From Bradyrhizobium sp. JYMT SZCCT0180 (GTDB taxonomy: Bacteria > Pseudomonadota > Alphaproteobacteria > Rhizobiales > Xanthobacteraceae): a stretch of DNA of 64,000 bases. A model generated the notes under the pieces. It did no database searches and was not told the DNA's origin. It saw nothing but the letters and a program-made list of their open reading frames with translations. The stretch covers positions 1 through 64,000 of the forward strand of contig NZ_JAFCLZ010000029.1 of assembly GCF_018130165.1 (NCBI RefSeq), in the 5' to 3' direction. How positions within the stretch are numbered: the first letter of the stretch is position 1; every line of letters begins with the position of its first letter. The position numbers and the translations under genes were made by a program. Below, piece by piece: positions 1 to 10,608 of the stretch.

Positions 1-365
1 ACCCGGCCTTCCCTGCGCAATGGCTTTACGGCTTATGCCGTGATCTCCCCGGAGACGAGTTCTTGGTTGACTCCGTCGCTGCCGTTCCCGCTTGCGCTTC
101 TCCGACAGCTTGACGCCTGCAACGGGCGCCAGGACCACACGGTTTTGCCGTACGCTTAGTCCACGCCGTCGTCGAGGCGTAAACCAGCGTCCACCGCAAC
201 CCGTCCAACGTCCGTGACGACGGCCGACGCCCTTCTGAGTAGGACGGGATGGCGATAGATGCGCACTGATTTGGGCCGGCCGACAACAGAAATATTTTTG
301 ATTTACAGAAACTTTCCACTTGACACGTTTTCCGTAAATCGGAAGTGATTTGCCCGTCGGGTTGT
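1..365. repeat. Dispersed intergenic repeat (left edge)
   Basis: No convincing gene was found here. The block from the window edge to about 365 has the character of a long interspersed repeat that I recall from Bradyrhizobium and Rhodopseudomonas genomes, where it is often over-called as small ORFs. It ends in an AT-richer tail (about 285-345). A 97-codon antisense reading frame (26-319) has low-complexity composition and no recognisable domain, so it is not called as a gene. The element may extend left of the window. Confidence 0.5.
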
Positions 366-376
366 TTTGTCGCACC

Positions 377-425
377 TCTCTGTCATTCCGGGGCTCGCGC
401 TGCGCGCGCCCCGGAATGACAGAGA
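377..425. repeat. Palindromic REP-like hairpin
   Basis: Perfect 18-base inverted arms at 377-394 and 408-425 flank a 13-base GC-rich loop. The arms contain the motif TGTCATTCCGGGGC and its complement, typical of dispersed palindromes between genes in this bacterial group. Confidence 0.8.
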
Positions 426-439
426 TAGCAACGGCGTAG

Positions 440-505
440 TCCGGATGAGCGCAAGCGATATCCGGGGCGGTAGTGGTCCCGGATGTCGCTGCGCTCATCC
501 GAGCT
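440..505. repeat. Imperfect inverted repeat upstream of ku
   Basis: The two halves, each built on CCGGATGAGCGCA followed by GCGATATCCGGG or its near complement, form an imperfect palindrome between about 440 and 505. It resembles a second REP-like family. Its presence argues that the open frame upstream of the chosen ku start is not coding. Confidence 0.6.
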
Positions 506-610
506 ACTTACTCCACGTTCATCGAGCGCTACGCTGCACGGCAGCAACCGGAACCAAAACCAGCACCACCCGTTGAAGCTCCGAAACCAAAACCCTCGCC
601 GGAGATTGTA

Positions 611-1495
611 ATGGCCCCTCGCGCCTACTGGAAAGGCTCGCTGAAGCTTTCCCTCGTGTCATGCCCGATTGCGCTGTACCCGGCCTCGACCTCGGCCGAG
701 AAGACCCGCTTCCACATGATCAACAAGGAGACCGGCAACCGGCTGAAACAGCAGATGGTCGATAGCGAGACCGGCGATGTCGTCGAGAGCGACCAGAAGG
801 GCCGCGGCTACGAGCTGAAGAAGGGCGAGTATGTCGAGGTCGAGAAAGAGGAGCTGGAGGCGGTCCAGATCGAGAGCAACCACACCATCGACATCGACAG
901 CTTCGTGCCCCGTGACGAGATCGACAAGCGCTACCTCAACAACCCCTATTATATCGTGCCGGACGGCAAGGCCGGTATCGACGCCTTTGCCGTGATCCGC
1001 GACGCCATGAAGGACCAGGACCGCGTCGCGCTGGCGCGCATCGTGCTGACCAATCGCGAACACGTCATCGCGATCGAGCCGCTCGGCAAGGGCCTGCTCG
1101 GCACCACGTTGCGCTACCCCTACGAGCTGCGCGACGAGGACAGCTATTTCGACGACATCAAGAATCCGAGGATATCGAAAGACATGATCGAACTCGCCAG
1201 CCACATCCTCGATACCAAGGCGGCGCATTTCGATCCGTCGAAATTCAAGGACGAATACGAAAACGCGCTGAAGGCGCTGGTCCGCCGCAAGGCCTCCGGC
1301 AAGCCGGTAAAGGCCGCCCCGCGCGAGGAGAAGGCGGATAACGTCATCAACCTGATGGACGCGCTGAAACAGAGCCTGAAAGGCAAAGCAGCCACCAAGC
1401 GGCGGGCGAGCGCGCCGGCCTCGCGCCGGGCCCCACCACGACGCGCAGCGAAGAAGGCGCACCGGTCGGCGGCTCGGGCCCGCAAGGCGGGGTGA
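611..1495 (+). CDS. ku: Ku family DNA-end-binding protein (NHEJ)
   Basis: 294-aa bacterial Ku homologue. Ku forms a homodimeric ring on DNA double-strand ends and recruits the LigD ligase in non-homologous end joining. The start MAPRAYWKGSLKLSLVSCP is the classic bacterial Ku N-terminus and is preceded by GGAG seven bases upstream. The frame is open back to 473, but that stretch is Pro/Lys-rich and overlaps a palindromic repeat, so the ATG at 611 was chosen. The core beta-barrel occupies about residues 1-255. The C-terminal 40 residues are a Lys/Arg/Ala-rich tail, as in other bacterial Ku proteins with extra DNA-binding extensions. No ligD is present in the window. Confidence 0.96.
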   Translation: MAPRAYWKGSLKLSLVSCPIALYPASTSAEKTRFHMINKETGNRLKQQMVDSETGDVVESDQKGRGYELKKGEYVEVEKEELEAVQIESNHTIDIDSFVPRDEIDKRYLNNPYYIVPDGKAGIDAFAVIRDAMKDQDRVALARIVLTNREHVIAIEPLGKGLLGTTLRYPYELRDEDSYFDDIKNPRISKDMIELASHILDTKAAHFDPSKFKDEYENALKALVRRKASGKPVKAAPREEKADNVINLMDALKQSLKGKAATKRRASAPASRRAPPRRAAKKAHRSAARARKAG

Positions 1496-1519
1496 TTTCG
1501 AGAACGCAGGCCACTCATT

Positions 1520-1610
1520 CGTCATGCCCGGGCTTGACCCGGGCATCCACGACTTACTTGCTTCTATAGAGACGAAGACGTGGATGGCCGGGTCAAGCCC
1601 GGCCATGACG
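1520..1610. repeat. Dispersed palindromic repeat, copy 1 (convergent 3' ends)
   Basis: Outer arms CGTCATG/CATGACG enclose two further hairpins: a CCCGGGC...GCCCGGG stem and a GGCCGGGTCAAGC-type stem. The element lies exactly between the ends of ku (+) and the DUF6496 gene (-). It shares its arms and the ACGTGGAT core with 18702-18826 and 33109-33195. It could act as a bidirectional terminator. Confidence 0.8.
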
Positions 1611-1631
1611 AGAACGAGTGGATGTCTACGC

Positions 1632-1862
1632 CTACTTCTTCGCCTTCCGCTTCTTCGACGTCTTCCGCTTCTTTGTTGTCTTCCTGGCCTTCTTCGGCAC
1701 CTTCTTGCCCTTGGCGCGCGCCTCGGAAAGTCCGATCGCGATCGCCTGCTTCTTGCTCTTCACCGTTCTGCCGGAGCGGCCGCTCTTCAAGGTGCCGGCC
1801 TTGCGTTTCTTCATTGCGCGCCTGACGTCGGCCGAAGCCTTCCTGGAATATTTTCGTGCCAT
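1632..1862 (-). CDS. Small basic DUF6496-type protein
   Basis: 76-aa, extremely Lys/Arg-rich protein. The region GTLKSGRSGRTVKSKKQAIA followed by a Ser-Glu-Ala-Arg segment is the hallmark of the DUF6496 family, found in many soil proteobacteria; the function is unknown. The C-terminal 25 residues are almost entirely Lys/Lys-Arg repeats, suggesting nucleic-acid binding or nucleoid association (inference). A strong GGGAGG ribosome-binding site precedes the ATG. The gene is convergent with ku and shares with it the palindromic repeat at 1520-1610. Confidence 0.75.
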   Translation of the reverse strand: MARKYSRKASADVRRAMKKRKAGTLKSGRSGRTVKSKKQAIAIGLSEARAKGKKVPKKARKTTKKRKTSKKRKAKK

Positions 1863-1928
1863 GGATTACCTCCCGGTGTTCGGGAAAATAATCGTCGCAT
1901 GGTATGAAAGTTCCAGCGCCTGCAACCC

Positions 1929-2369
1929 TCACGCCATCGCGGCATGGAGTTCGGCCGGGTTTTTCGCGGCCCGCAATCGCGCAAGCGTATTCGGCGATCT
2001 CAACGTTCGGGCGACCAGCGCCAGGGCGGTGAGCGCTTCGCTCTCCACTGCCGCAGGCAGCAGCAGGACGAACACCACGTCCACCGCCCGTCCGTCGATG
2101 GCATCGAACTCGATGCCCTGCTTCAGCTTTGCAAGCAGCCCATAGGGCCGCTTCAAGCCCGTCAGCCGGGCGTGCGGAATGGCGATGCCGTTGCCGGTTC
2201 CCGTCGATCCCAGTTCTTCCCGCTTCAGGAGGTGCGACGTCACCTGATCGACGGCCAAGCCGAGATTGGCTGCGGCCATGGCCGCCAATTCCTGCAACAG
2301 CGGCCCCTTCTGCGAGGCCCGAACGTCGATCATGACGTCGGTTGGCGATAGCAGATCGGAAATCTTCAT
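1929..2369 (-). CDS. ptsN: PtsN-like EIIA domain protein (PTS-Ntr IIA)
   Basis: 146-aa single-domain protein of the fructose/nitrogen PTS EIIA family. The phosphoacceptor histidine is His66 in GIAIPHAR. The domain fold spans nearly the whole chain. It belongs to the phosphotransfer branch that signals nitrogen and potassium status rather than sugar uptake. The gene is 27 bp after kdpE on the same strand, so it is probably the last gene of the kdp operon. EIIA-Ntr is known to bind KdpD in E. coli and to affect kdp expression, so the placement is functionally suggestive. It may be a kdp-dedicated paralogue; the main ptsN normally sits beside rpoN, which is not in the window. Confidence 0.85.
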   Translation of the reverse strand: MKISDLLSPTDVMIDVRASQKGPLLQELAAMAAANLGLAVDQVTSHLLKREELGSTGTGNGIAIPHARLTGLKRPYGLLAKLKQGIEFDAIDGRAVDVVFVLLLPAAVESEALTALALVARTLRSPNTLARLRAAKNPAELHAAMA

Positions 2370-2396
2370 TGTAACTCCAGGCGGGCCCGCAATGTA

Positions 2397-3086
2397 TCAA
2401 TCGGGCGCGCGCAGCCGATAGCCTATTCCGGTTTCAGTCAGAACGAACTGCGGGCGCTCCGGATCTGCCTCGATCTTCTGCCTGACCTGGCGCACATAGA
2501 CCCGGAGGTATTGCGCGTCGGTCAGTTCATCCCACAGCTCCTTCAGCAGGAACCGGTGGGTCAGCACCTTGCCGGCATGCTGAACCAGCACGCGCAGCAA
2601 TTCATACTCCTTGGGTGACAATTTGACATCCTTGTCACCCACTTTGACGATGCGGCGCACAAGATCGACCGAAAGATCACCGGATCGAAATACCGGTCGT
2701 TCGCCATGAACCTGCAACTGATGCCGCAGCGCGGCGCGCATGCGGGCAAGCAGTTCGTCCATCCCGAACGGCTTGGTGAGATAATCGTCGGCGCCGAGAT
2801 CGAGCGCCTGCACCTTGCCGACCTCGTCGCCGCGGCTCGACAGCACAATGACCGGAACGCTGTCGTTGCGCCCGCGGATCATGCGCAGCAATTCATGGCC
2901 CTGGATATCCGGCAATCCGAGATCGAGAATGATCAATGCGGGATCCTGCGCAAGCAGTTCAAGCCCGATCTTGCCGTTGGAAGCTTCCAGGATCTCGTAG
3001 CCCTGCGTGCTCAGTCCCATCCGCAGCAGTTTACGGATCGGCGGCTCATCGTCGATCACCAGGACCTTGATCGGCGCGGCACTCAT
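2397..3086 (-). CDS. kdpE: KdpE response regulator
   Basis: 229-aa OmpR/PhoB-family regulator. The receiver domain (about 1-120) has the acidic pocket IDDE, phosphoacceptor Asp55 in ILDLGLPD, Ser83/84 and Lys105 in TKPFG. The C-terminal winged helix (about 130-227) contains the SPKEYELLRVL and YLRVYVRQVRQKIE segments typical of KdpE. It is the partner of the KdpD kinase and activates kdpFABC under potassium limitation or salt stress. Its start overlaps the end of kdpD by four bases (ATGA), so the two are translationally coupled. Confidence 0.97.
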   Translation of the reverse strand: MSAAPIKVLVIDDEPPIRKLLRMGLSTQGYEILEASNGKIGLELLAQDPALIILDLGLPDIQGHELLRMIRGRNDSVPVIVLSSRGDEVGKVQALDLGADDYLTKPFGMDELLARMRAALRHQLQVHGERPVFRSGDLSVDLVRRIVKVGDKDVKLSPKEYELLRVLVQHAGKVLTHRFLLKELWDELTDAQYLRVYVRQVRQKIEADPERPQFVLTETGIGYRLRAPD

Positions 3087-5806
3087 GCGGCGGTGTCCAG
3101 TGCATCTGATACGGCCGGGACCGGCAAGCGGATCGTCAGCACGGCGCCGCTCCGGTCAAGCCGGTTGGCGGCCGAGATCGTGCCATGCATCGCCTCGACA
3201 AAGCCGCGCGAAATCGCCAGGCCAAGGCCGGTGCCCGGACGGACGTGATCGCCCTTTTGCGCGCGATGGAACTTGTCGAATATCATATCCACCTCCTCGG
3301 GCGGTATACCATCGCCTTCGTCAATGATCTGCAGGGACACCCAATCCCTTTCCCGCAAACCCCTGATCGAAATCATGGTGTTGGCCGGCGCATATTTCGC
3401 CGCGTTGTCCAGCAGATTAAACAGCACCTGCTCGAACAGCACCGCGTCAAGCTGCAGCATCGGCAAGTCGGCGGCCAGCTCAAGCGAAACCTTGTGGCCT
3501 CCAAGAATCTTGCTGGCGCGCCGAAGCACGCTGCCGACGATCTCGCCGATATCATGCAGCGCCGTATTCGGCACCACGGCGCCGGATTCCAGCTTTGTCA
3601 TGTCGAGAAGGTTGGCGATGAAGCGGTTGAGCCGTTCGGACTCGTCGATCACGGTCGCCAGCAGATCCCGCTTTTCGGTGTCGCTCAGGCCGCTGTCCAG
3701 GTCCCGTATCGCGCTTGCGGCGCCGAGCACCGAGGCCAGCGGTGTCTTGAGATCGTGCGAGATCGAGGTCAACAGCGCCGAGCGCAGACGATCCGACTCC
3801 ACCGTGCGTTTGACGCGGTCCATATCCTCCACCAGCAACACCCGCTCGATCGCGAGCGCGCCCTGATCCATCAAGGCGTCGAGCAACCGGCGCTGATCCG
3901 GGGTGAGCAGCGGCCCGGTCTTGTCGTCATCGATGCCGATGACGCCGATCGGCCCGCGTCCGGTTCGCATGGGGAGGAACAGGCGCTTGGCGCCCGGCAG
4001 CGTATCGGCGCCGCGCCCCGCGGCCCGGTCGTTGCCCCATGCCCAGTTCGCGGCGGCGAGATCAGCCTTGTCCAGCTGATCTTCGGGCGGATAGCCGGCC
4101 TTGACGGTGATGATGCCGTCCTCCGGCAACAGCAGCACCACCCGCACCTTCAACATCAAGGCCGTCTGGTAGGCGGTCGCCCACAACACGTCGTCGAGTG
4201 TCGCGGTGCCCGCGAGCTTGCGGCTGAAGGCGTAGAGCGATTCCGTGGTGCGGACCCGGCCCATCGCAGTCACAGCCTGTGTTCGCACCCGCGCTGCGAC
4301 GTTGGAGACCAGGATCGCAATCAGCATGAAGAAGAAGAAGGCGGTGACATTGGGTGGATCGGTGATCGTGAAATTATAGAGCGGCGGCAGGAAGAAGAAA
4401 TTGTAGCAAAGCGAGCCCACCACGCTTGCAAAAATCGACGGCAACAGCCCGTAACGGACGGCAGCCCCGACCACGGCCGTCAGGAACACGAGGTCGACGT
4501 TTTCGATGCCCAGCCGCGGATGAACCAGCAGGCCGGCACCGAGCGCAATGGCGACGAACGTCAGGGATATCGCATAGGGTACAGGATCGAACGGCTCCTG
4601 CCGTTCGGCCGTGCGCACCGTGTTCTTCGGAACGGGTTCGGCCGCGAGCTCCTCGCCGGCGATCACGTTGACGGTGATATTGCCGGCGCGGCGCACCAGA
4701 TCGTGCACGACCGAGCCGCGCGTGAGTTCGAACCACCACGAACGCGTCGACTTGCCGATGATGATCTGGGTCACATTGTTGGCTTGCGCGAACTGGACCA
4801 CGTCATCGGCAATGCGCCGTCCGACGCCGGGAATGGTGATAGCCTCGCCACCGAGCGCTTCGGCCAGGCGCAGCGTGTCGGCGAGCCGGTCGCGCTGCTC
4901 GTCGGTCAGTTGCAGGCTGCGCCGCGTCTCGATGCTGATCGCCGTCCATTGCGCGTGCAACCGGTCGGCCAGCCGCTTGGTGTAGCGGACCAGCCCCGCC
5001 GATCGCGGATCCTCACTGATGCAAACCAGAACACGCTCGCCTGCGGCCCAGGGCCCGGCGATCGCGTTGGCCTGCATGTGGGTCAGGAGTTGCTCGTCGA
5101 CACGTTCGGCGGTGCGTCGCAAGGCCAGTTCGCGCAGCGCAGTCAGATTGCCCGGTGAGAAATAGTGCTCGAGCGCGCGTTCAGCCTGCTTGGGGACATA
5201 GACCTTGCCCTCCTTCAGCCGCTGGATCAAATCATCGGGCGTGAGGTCGATCAGCTCGATGGCGTCAGCGCGGTCGAACACCTTGTCCGGCACGGTCTCG
5301 CGCACCCGCACATGCGTGATCTGCGCGACCACGTCATTGAGGCTCTCGATGTGCTGGATGTTGACCGCCGTATAGACATCGATGCCGTGGGACAGCAGCT
5401 CCTCGACGTCGAGGTAGCGCTTGGGATGGCGGCTGCCCGGCGCGTTGGTGTGAGCGAGTTCGTCGACCAGGGCAATCTGCGGACGCCGCGCGATCAGGGC
5501 GTCGAGGTCCATCTCCTGGAGAATCTGGTCCTTGTATTCCAGCTTCCTGCGCGGAATGACCTCAAGGCCATGCAGCAGCGCCTCGGTCTCTGCCCGGCCG
5601 TGGGTCTCGACCACGCCGACCACGACATCTATCCCGGCCGTCCTCTTGGCATGAGCGCTTTGCAGCATCTCGTAGGTCTTGCCGACGCCGGGGGCGGCAC
5701 CGACGAATATCTTGAGCTTTCCGGCCCGATCATTCTCGCGGCGCGCAGCCTCCAGCAGCGCGTCCGGCGAGGGTCGTTTCTCATGATCTTGGCGCTGATT
5801 TGCCAT
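3083..5806 (-). CDS. kdpD: KdpD sensor histidine kinase
   Basis: 907-aa full-length KdpD. The N-terminal KdpD domain carries the Walker-A-like GAAPGVGKT at about 36-44. It is followed by a universal-stress-type domain (about 255-370), four closely packed transmembrane helices (about 405-505, DUF4118), a GAF-like region, a HisKA domain with the phospho-His in SISHDLKTPL (about 684), and a HATPase domain with N, G1 and GTGLGLAI boxes. It senses potassium limitation at the inner membrane and phosphorylates KdpE. It starts 41 bp after the end of kdpC, so this is the usual kdpFABCDE order. Confidence 0.97.
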   Translation of the reverse strand: MANQRQDHEKRPSPDALLEAARRENDRAGKLKIFVGAAPGVGKTYEMLQSAHAKRTAGIDVVVGVVETHGRAETEALLHGLEVIPRRKLEYKDQILQEMDLDALIARRPQIALVDELAHTNAPGSRHPKRYLDVEELLSHGIDVYTAVNIQHIESLNDVVAQITHVRVRETVPDKVFDRADAIELIDLTPDDLIQRLKEGKVYVPKQAERALEHYFSPGNLTALRELALRRTAERVDEQLLTHMQANAIAGPWAAGERVLVCISEDPRSAGLVRYTKRLADRLHAQWTAISIETRRSLQLTDEQRDRLADTLRLAEALGGEAITIPGVGRRIADDVVQFAQANNVTQIIIGKSTRSWWFELTRGSVVHDLVRRAGNITVNVIAGEELAAEPVPKNTVRTAERQEPFDPVPYAISLTFVAIALGAGLLVHPRLGIENVDLVFLTAVVGAAVRYGLLPSIFASVVGSLCYNFFFLPPLYNFTITDPPNVTAFFFFMLIAILVSNVAARVRTQAVTAMGRVRTTESLYAFSRKLAGTATLDDVLWATAYQTALMLKVRVVLLLPEDGIITVKAGYPPEDQLDKADLAAANWAWGNDRAAGRGADTLPGAKRLFLPMRTGRGPIGVIGIDDDKTGPLLTPDQRRLLDALMDQGALAIERVLLVEDMDRVKRTVESDRLRSALLTSISHDLKTPLASVLGAASAIRDLDSGLSDTEKRDLLATVIDESERLNRFIANLLDMTKLESGAVVPNTALHDIGEIVGSVLRRASKILGGHKVSLELAADLPMLQLDAVLFEQVLFNLLDNAAKYAPANTMISIRGLRERDWVSLQIIDEGDGIPPEEVDMIFDKFHRAQKGDHVRPGTGLGLAISRGFVEAMHGTISAANRLDRSGAVLTIRLPVPAVSDALDTAA

Positions 5807-5847
5807 GCGGCAATATAGTCATGTCATCCGGCGCAGCCTAGCTCCCG

Positions 5848-6453
5848 TCATTTGGCTGTAGCGGCATCCAGCGCCAGATTCAGCGCCAGAACGTTAACCC
5901 TGACCTCGCCGAGCAATCCAGCCATGCGGCCCTGGGTGTGCTCCGTGACCAGCTGGCGGACGCGCTCTTCCGGCATCTTCCGCGCGTTTGCCACCCGCGG
6001 CACCTGGAATAGCGCCGCCTCCGGCGAGATGTCCGGATCGAGGCCGCTGGCAGAGGTCGTGACGAGGTCGACGGGGACGGAAGCGTTGGGGTTTTCGGCC
6101 TTCAGCTTGTCGACATCCTCCTTGAGCCGGTCGGCCAAAGCCTTGCTGGTCGGGCCGAGGTTGGAGCCGCCGGAATTGGCCGCGTTATAGGGCGCCGACA
6201 CCGTCTTTGTGGAATCGGCGGGGTCCGGCGCCGAGGTCGCCGAGAGCCGCCCGTGGAAATATTTGTCTTCTTTGAACTCCTGCCCGATCAGGGCCGAGCC
6301 GATCACCTTGCCATCCTTCTCGATCAGGCTGCCTTGCGCCTGCTTTGGAAAGATCACGTCGGCAATCGCGGTCATCGCGAGCGGATAGGCGAGGCCTGTG
6401 ATGGCGGTCAGCAGCAGCAAGAGGATGATGGCGGGGCGAATTTCGCGAAGCAT
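5848..6453 (-). CDS. kdpC: KdpC subunit of K+-transporting ATPase
   Basis: 201-aa KdpC with one N-terminal transmembrane helix (about 7-30) and a periplasmic domain. The family-typical segments GSALIGQEF, YFHGRPS-like (here YFHGRLSAT), YNAANSGGSNLGPTS and ASGLDPDISPEAA are all present. KdpC is an essential accessory subunit that stabilises the KdpA-KdpB complex. It starts 11 bp downstream of the kdpB stop. Confidence 0.97.
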   Translation of the reverse strand: MLREIRPAIILLLLLTAITGLAYPLAMTAIADVIFPKQAQGSLIEKDGKVIGSALIGQEFKEDKYFHGRLSATSAPDPADSTKTVSAPYNAANSGGSNLGPTSKALADRLKEDVDKLKAENPNASVPVDLVTTSASGLDPDISPEAALFQVPRVANARKMPEERVRQLVTEHTQGRMAGLLGEVRVNVLALNLALDAATAK

Positions 6454-6464
6454 GATGTGTCTCC

Positions 6465-8579
<2,115 letters not shown>

Positions 8580-8604
8580 GGACGTAACTCCGAAGAGGGA
8601 TCTA

Positions 8605-10308
8605 TCAGAACAGATTGTTGGCGTTCATCGCGAGGTGTTCGACGATCGGCCCGAGCGCCAGCGCCGGGAAGAAGGTGAGACCGCCGATGATCAGGATCAC
8701 ACCGACGACGAGGCCGACGAACAGGCCACCGGTGGTCGGCAGCGTGCCGGCCGATGGCGGGATCGACTTCTTGGCCGCCAGCGAGCCCGCAATGGCCATC
8801 GCCGGCACGATCATGAAGAAGCGGCCGACGAACATCGAACTTGCCAGCGTCAGATTGTAGAACATGGTGTTGCCGGTCAGGCCGCCGAACGCCGACCCGT
8901 TGTTGCCGGTCGCCGAGGTGAAGGCATAGAGCACTTCGGTGAAGCCATGCGGCCCGGCATTGGCCATCGACGCCACCGCCGGCGGGAACACTACGGCGAC
9001 CGCGGTCCAGCCGAGATACATCAACGGCAGCACCAGGATCGCAAGCATCGCCATCTTGACCTCGCGCGCCTCGATCTTCTTGCCGACATATTCCGGCGTG
9101 CGGCCGACCATCAGCCCGGCGACGAAGATCGCCAGCACGACGAACAGCAGCATGCCATAGAGGCCGGCGCCGACGCCGCCGACGATGATCTCGCCGAGCT
9201 GCATGTTGATCAGCGGGATCATGCCGCCGAGCGCGGTAAAGCTGTCATGCATGGCATTGACCGCGCCGCAGGAGGCCGCCGTGGTGACCACGGCGAACAG
9301 TGAGGATGCAACGATGCCGAAACGGATTTCCTTGCCTTCCATGTTGCCACCGGACAGCCCGAGCGCAGTGAGCGTCGACGTACCGTTGGCCTCGGCCCAA
9401 TAGGTGATGGCGACGCCCGCGAGGAACAGCACGCCCATGACGCCGAGGATCGCCCAGCCCTGGCGCTGGTCGCCGACCATGCGGCCGAACACGTTGGTCA
9501 TGGCGGCGCCGATCACAAAGATCGAAAGCATCTGCACGAAGTTCGACAGCGCGGTGGGATTCTCGAACGGATGCGCGGCGTTGGCGTTGAAGAAGCCGCC
9601 GCCATTGGTGCCCAGCATCTTGATCGCGACCTGCGAAGCGACCGGGCCGACCGCGATGGTCTGCTTGCCGCCTTCCAGCGTCGTGGCGTCGACATAGGCG
9701 CCCAGCGTCTGCGGCATGCCCTGCCAGACCAGGAACAGCGTGTAGACCACGCAGATCGGCAGCAGCACATAAAGGGTGCAGCGCGTCACATCGACCCAGA
9801 AATTGCCGATGGTACGCATCGAGGAACGCGAGAATCCGCGGATCAGCGCCACCGCGAGCGCGATGCCGGTCGCGGACGACAGGAAGTTCTGGTGCGTCAG
9901 GCCCAGCATCTGGACCAGATAGGACAGCGTGCTTTCGCCGCCGTAGTTCTGCCAGTTGGTGTTGGTGATGAAGGAGATCGCGGTGTTGAACGACAGATCC
10001 GGCGCGACCGCGGATTGATCCTGCGGATTGAACGGCAACAGCGCCTGCAGCCGCATCAGGCCGTAGATGACGAGAAAGCCGCCGACATGGAACAGCAGCA
10101 TCGCGACCGTATAGGTCAGCCAATGCTGCTCGCGCTTCTCATCGACGCCGCCGATCCAGTACAGTCCGCGTTCGACCGGCCGCAGCACGGGCGACAAAAA
10201 GGTGGACTCGCCGTTGAAGACGCGGGTCATGTACCAGCCGAGCGGTTTGACCAGCGCGACGACGATGGCGCAGTACAGGAAAATTTGAATCCAGCCAATG
10301 ACGGTCAT
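8605..10308 (-). CDS. kdpA: KdpA, potassium-binding/translocating subunit
   Basis: 567-aa membrane protein with about ten hydrophobic helices. The selectivity-filter regions are recognisable: TNTNWQNYGGES in the first and LGTNGGGFFNANAAHPFENP in the second repeat, and GNNGSAFGG and GRF near the C-terminus. It belongs to the potassium-transporter superfamily and forms the ion channel part of the Kdp pump. Three very short membrane-peptide genes precede it on the same strand with gaps of 7-13 bp. Confidence 0.97.
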   Translation of the reverse strand: MTVIGWIQIFLYCAIVVALVKPLGWYMTRVFNGESTFLSPVLRPVERGLYWIGGVDEKREQHWLTYTVAMLLFHVGGFLVIYGLMRLQALLPFNPQDQSAVAPDLSFNTAISFITNTNWQNYGGESTLSYLVQMLGLTHQNFLSSATGIALAVALIRGFSRSSMRTIGNFWVDVTRCTLYVLLPICVVYTLFLVWQGMPQTLGAYVDATTLEGGKQTIAVGPVASQVAIKMLGTNGGGFFNANAAHPFENPTALSNFVQMLSIFVIGAAMTNVFGRMVGDQRQGWAILGVMGVLFLAGVAITYWAEANGTSTLTALGLSGGNMEGKEIRFGIVASSLFAVVTTAASCGAVNAMHDSFTALGGMIPLINMQLGEIIVGGVGAGLYGMLLFVVLAIFVAGLMVGRTPEYVGKKIEAREVKMAMLAILVLPLMYLGWTAVAVVFPPAVASMANAGPHGFTEVLYAFTSATGNNGSAFGGLTGNTMFYNLTLASSMFVGRFFMIVPAMAIAGSLAAKKSIPPSAGTLPTTGGLFVGLVVGVILIIGGLTFFPALALGPIVEHLAMNANNLF

Positions 10309-10321
10309 GGTCGGGAACCCT

Positions 10322-10417
10322 TCAGAATCTCTTTGCGGGTAGCAGCAGGTGAATGAGCGCGATCAGGAGCGCCGAGGTAACGACAAACGCCAGGACGACT
10401 TGGACCAGCGTGATCAT
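10322..10417 (-). CDS. KdpF-like 31-aa membrane peptide
   Basis: A 31-codon frame between kdpF and kdpA. The peptide starts MITLVQVVLAF, has one hydrophobic helix (about 4-26) and ends LLLPAKRF, which resembles the KdpF terminus LLRPERF. GAGGG sits five bases before the ATG. The gap to kdpF is 7 bp and to kdpA 13 bp, as expected for a translated operon member. It reads as a second, diverged KdpF-type subunit or an independent small Kdp-associated protein. Support is the operon spacing, ribosome-binding site and matching C-terminal motif; no homologue search was possible. Confidence 0.75.
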   Translation of the reverse strand: MITLVQVVLAFVVTSALLIALIHLLLPAKRF

Positions 10418-10424
10418 GGCGCCC

Positions 10425-10514
10425 TCAGAAGCGTTCGGGCCGCAGCAGCGCGTAGGTCAGGTAGAACAAGAGACCCAGCGATACGAGCCCGGCGAGTGAA
10501 TAATCGAAGATCAT
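10425..10514 (-). CDS. kdpF: KdpF, small stabilising subunit
   Basis: A 29-codon frame beginning MIFDYSLAGLVSLG and ending LLRPERF, matching the size and pattern of KdpF: a single transmembrane helix with a short basic C-terminus. In E. coli KdpF packs against KdpA and stabilises the complex in the lipid phase. A purine-rich ribosome-binding site (GAGGGTAAGG) precedes the ATG. The upstream 27-aa gene ends 10 bp before it. Confidence 0.9.
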   Translation of the reverse strand: MIFDYSLAGLVSLGLLFYLTYALLRPERF

Positions 10515-10524
10515 GGCCTTACCC

Positions 10525-10608
10525 TCACAACCGTTCGCAGGCGTAGGCGTAGCCGATGCCCGCCAGAAAGAAGCCTGCGGCTAGCGCCAGCATGATAATG
10601 TCCAGCAT
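10525..10608 (-). CDS. 27-aa membrane peptide at head of kdp operon
   Basis: A 27-codon frame starting MLDIIMLALAAGFF and ending YAYACERL. It has one hydrophobic helix (about 2-21) and a short C-terminal tail with a Cys and charged residues. AGGAAC lies six bases before the ATG. It is the first gene of the kdp transcript, 10 bp before kdpF. I recall similar unnamed peptides ending in (A/S)C(E/D)RL upstream of kdpF in other proteobacteria and actinobacteria, but could not check this here. The function is unknown; a regulatory or assembly role in Kdp is inference. Confidence 0.72.
   Translation of the reverse strand: MLDIIMLALAAGFFLAGIGYAYACERL

Noticed and set aside
26..319. 97-codon minus-strand frame at the left edge
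   Set aside because: It lies within a repeat-like block and has no signal peptide, domain or ribosome-binding site.
473..610. Upstream extension of ku
   Set aside because: The extension is Pro/Lys-rich, begins inside a palindromic repeat and precedes a start with a good ribosome-binding site and conserved Ku N-terminus.
3185..5158. Very long open frame opposite kdpD
   Set aside because: It is antisense to a complete kdpD with all its motifs; the translation is His/Arg/Asp-rich and lacks domain character, as expected for the complement of a GC-rich gene.
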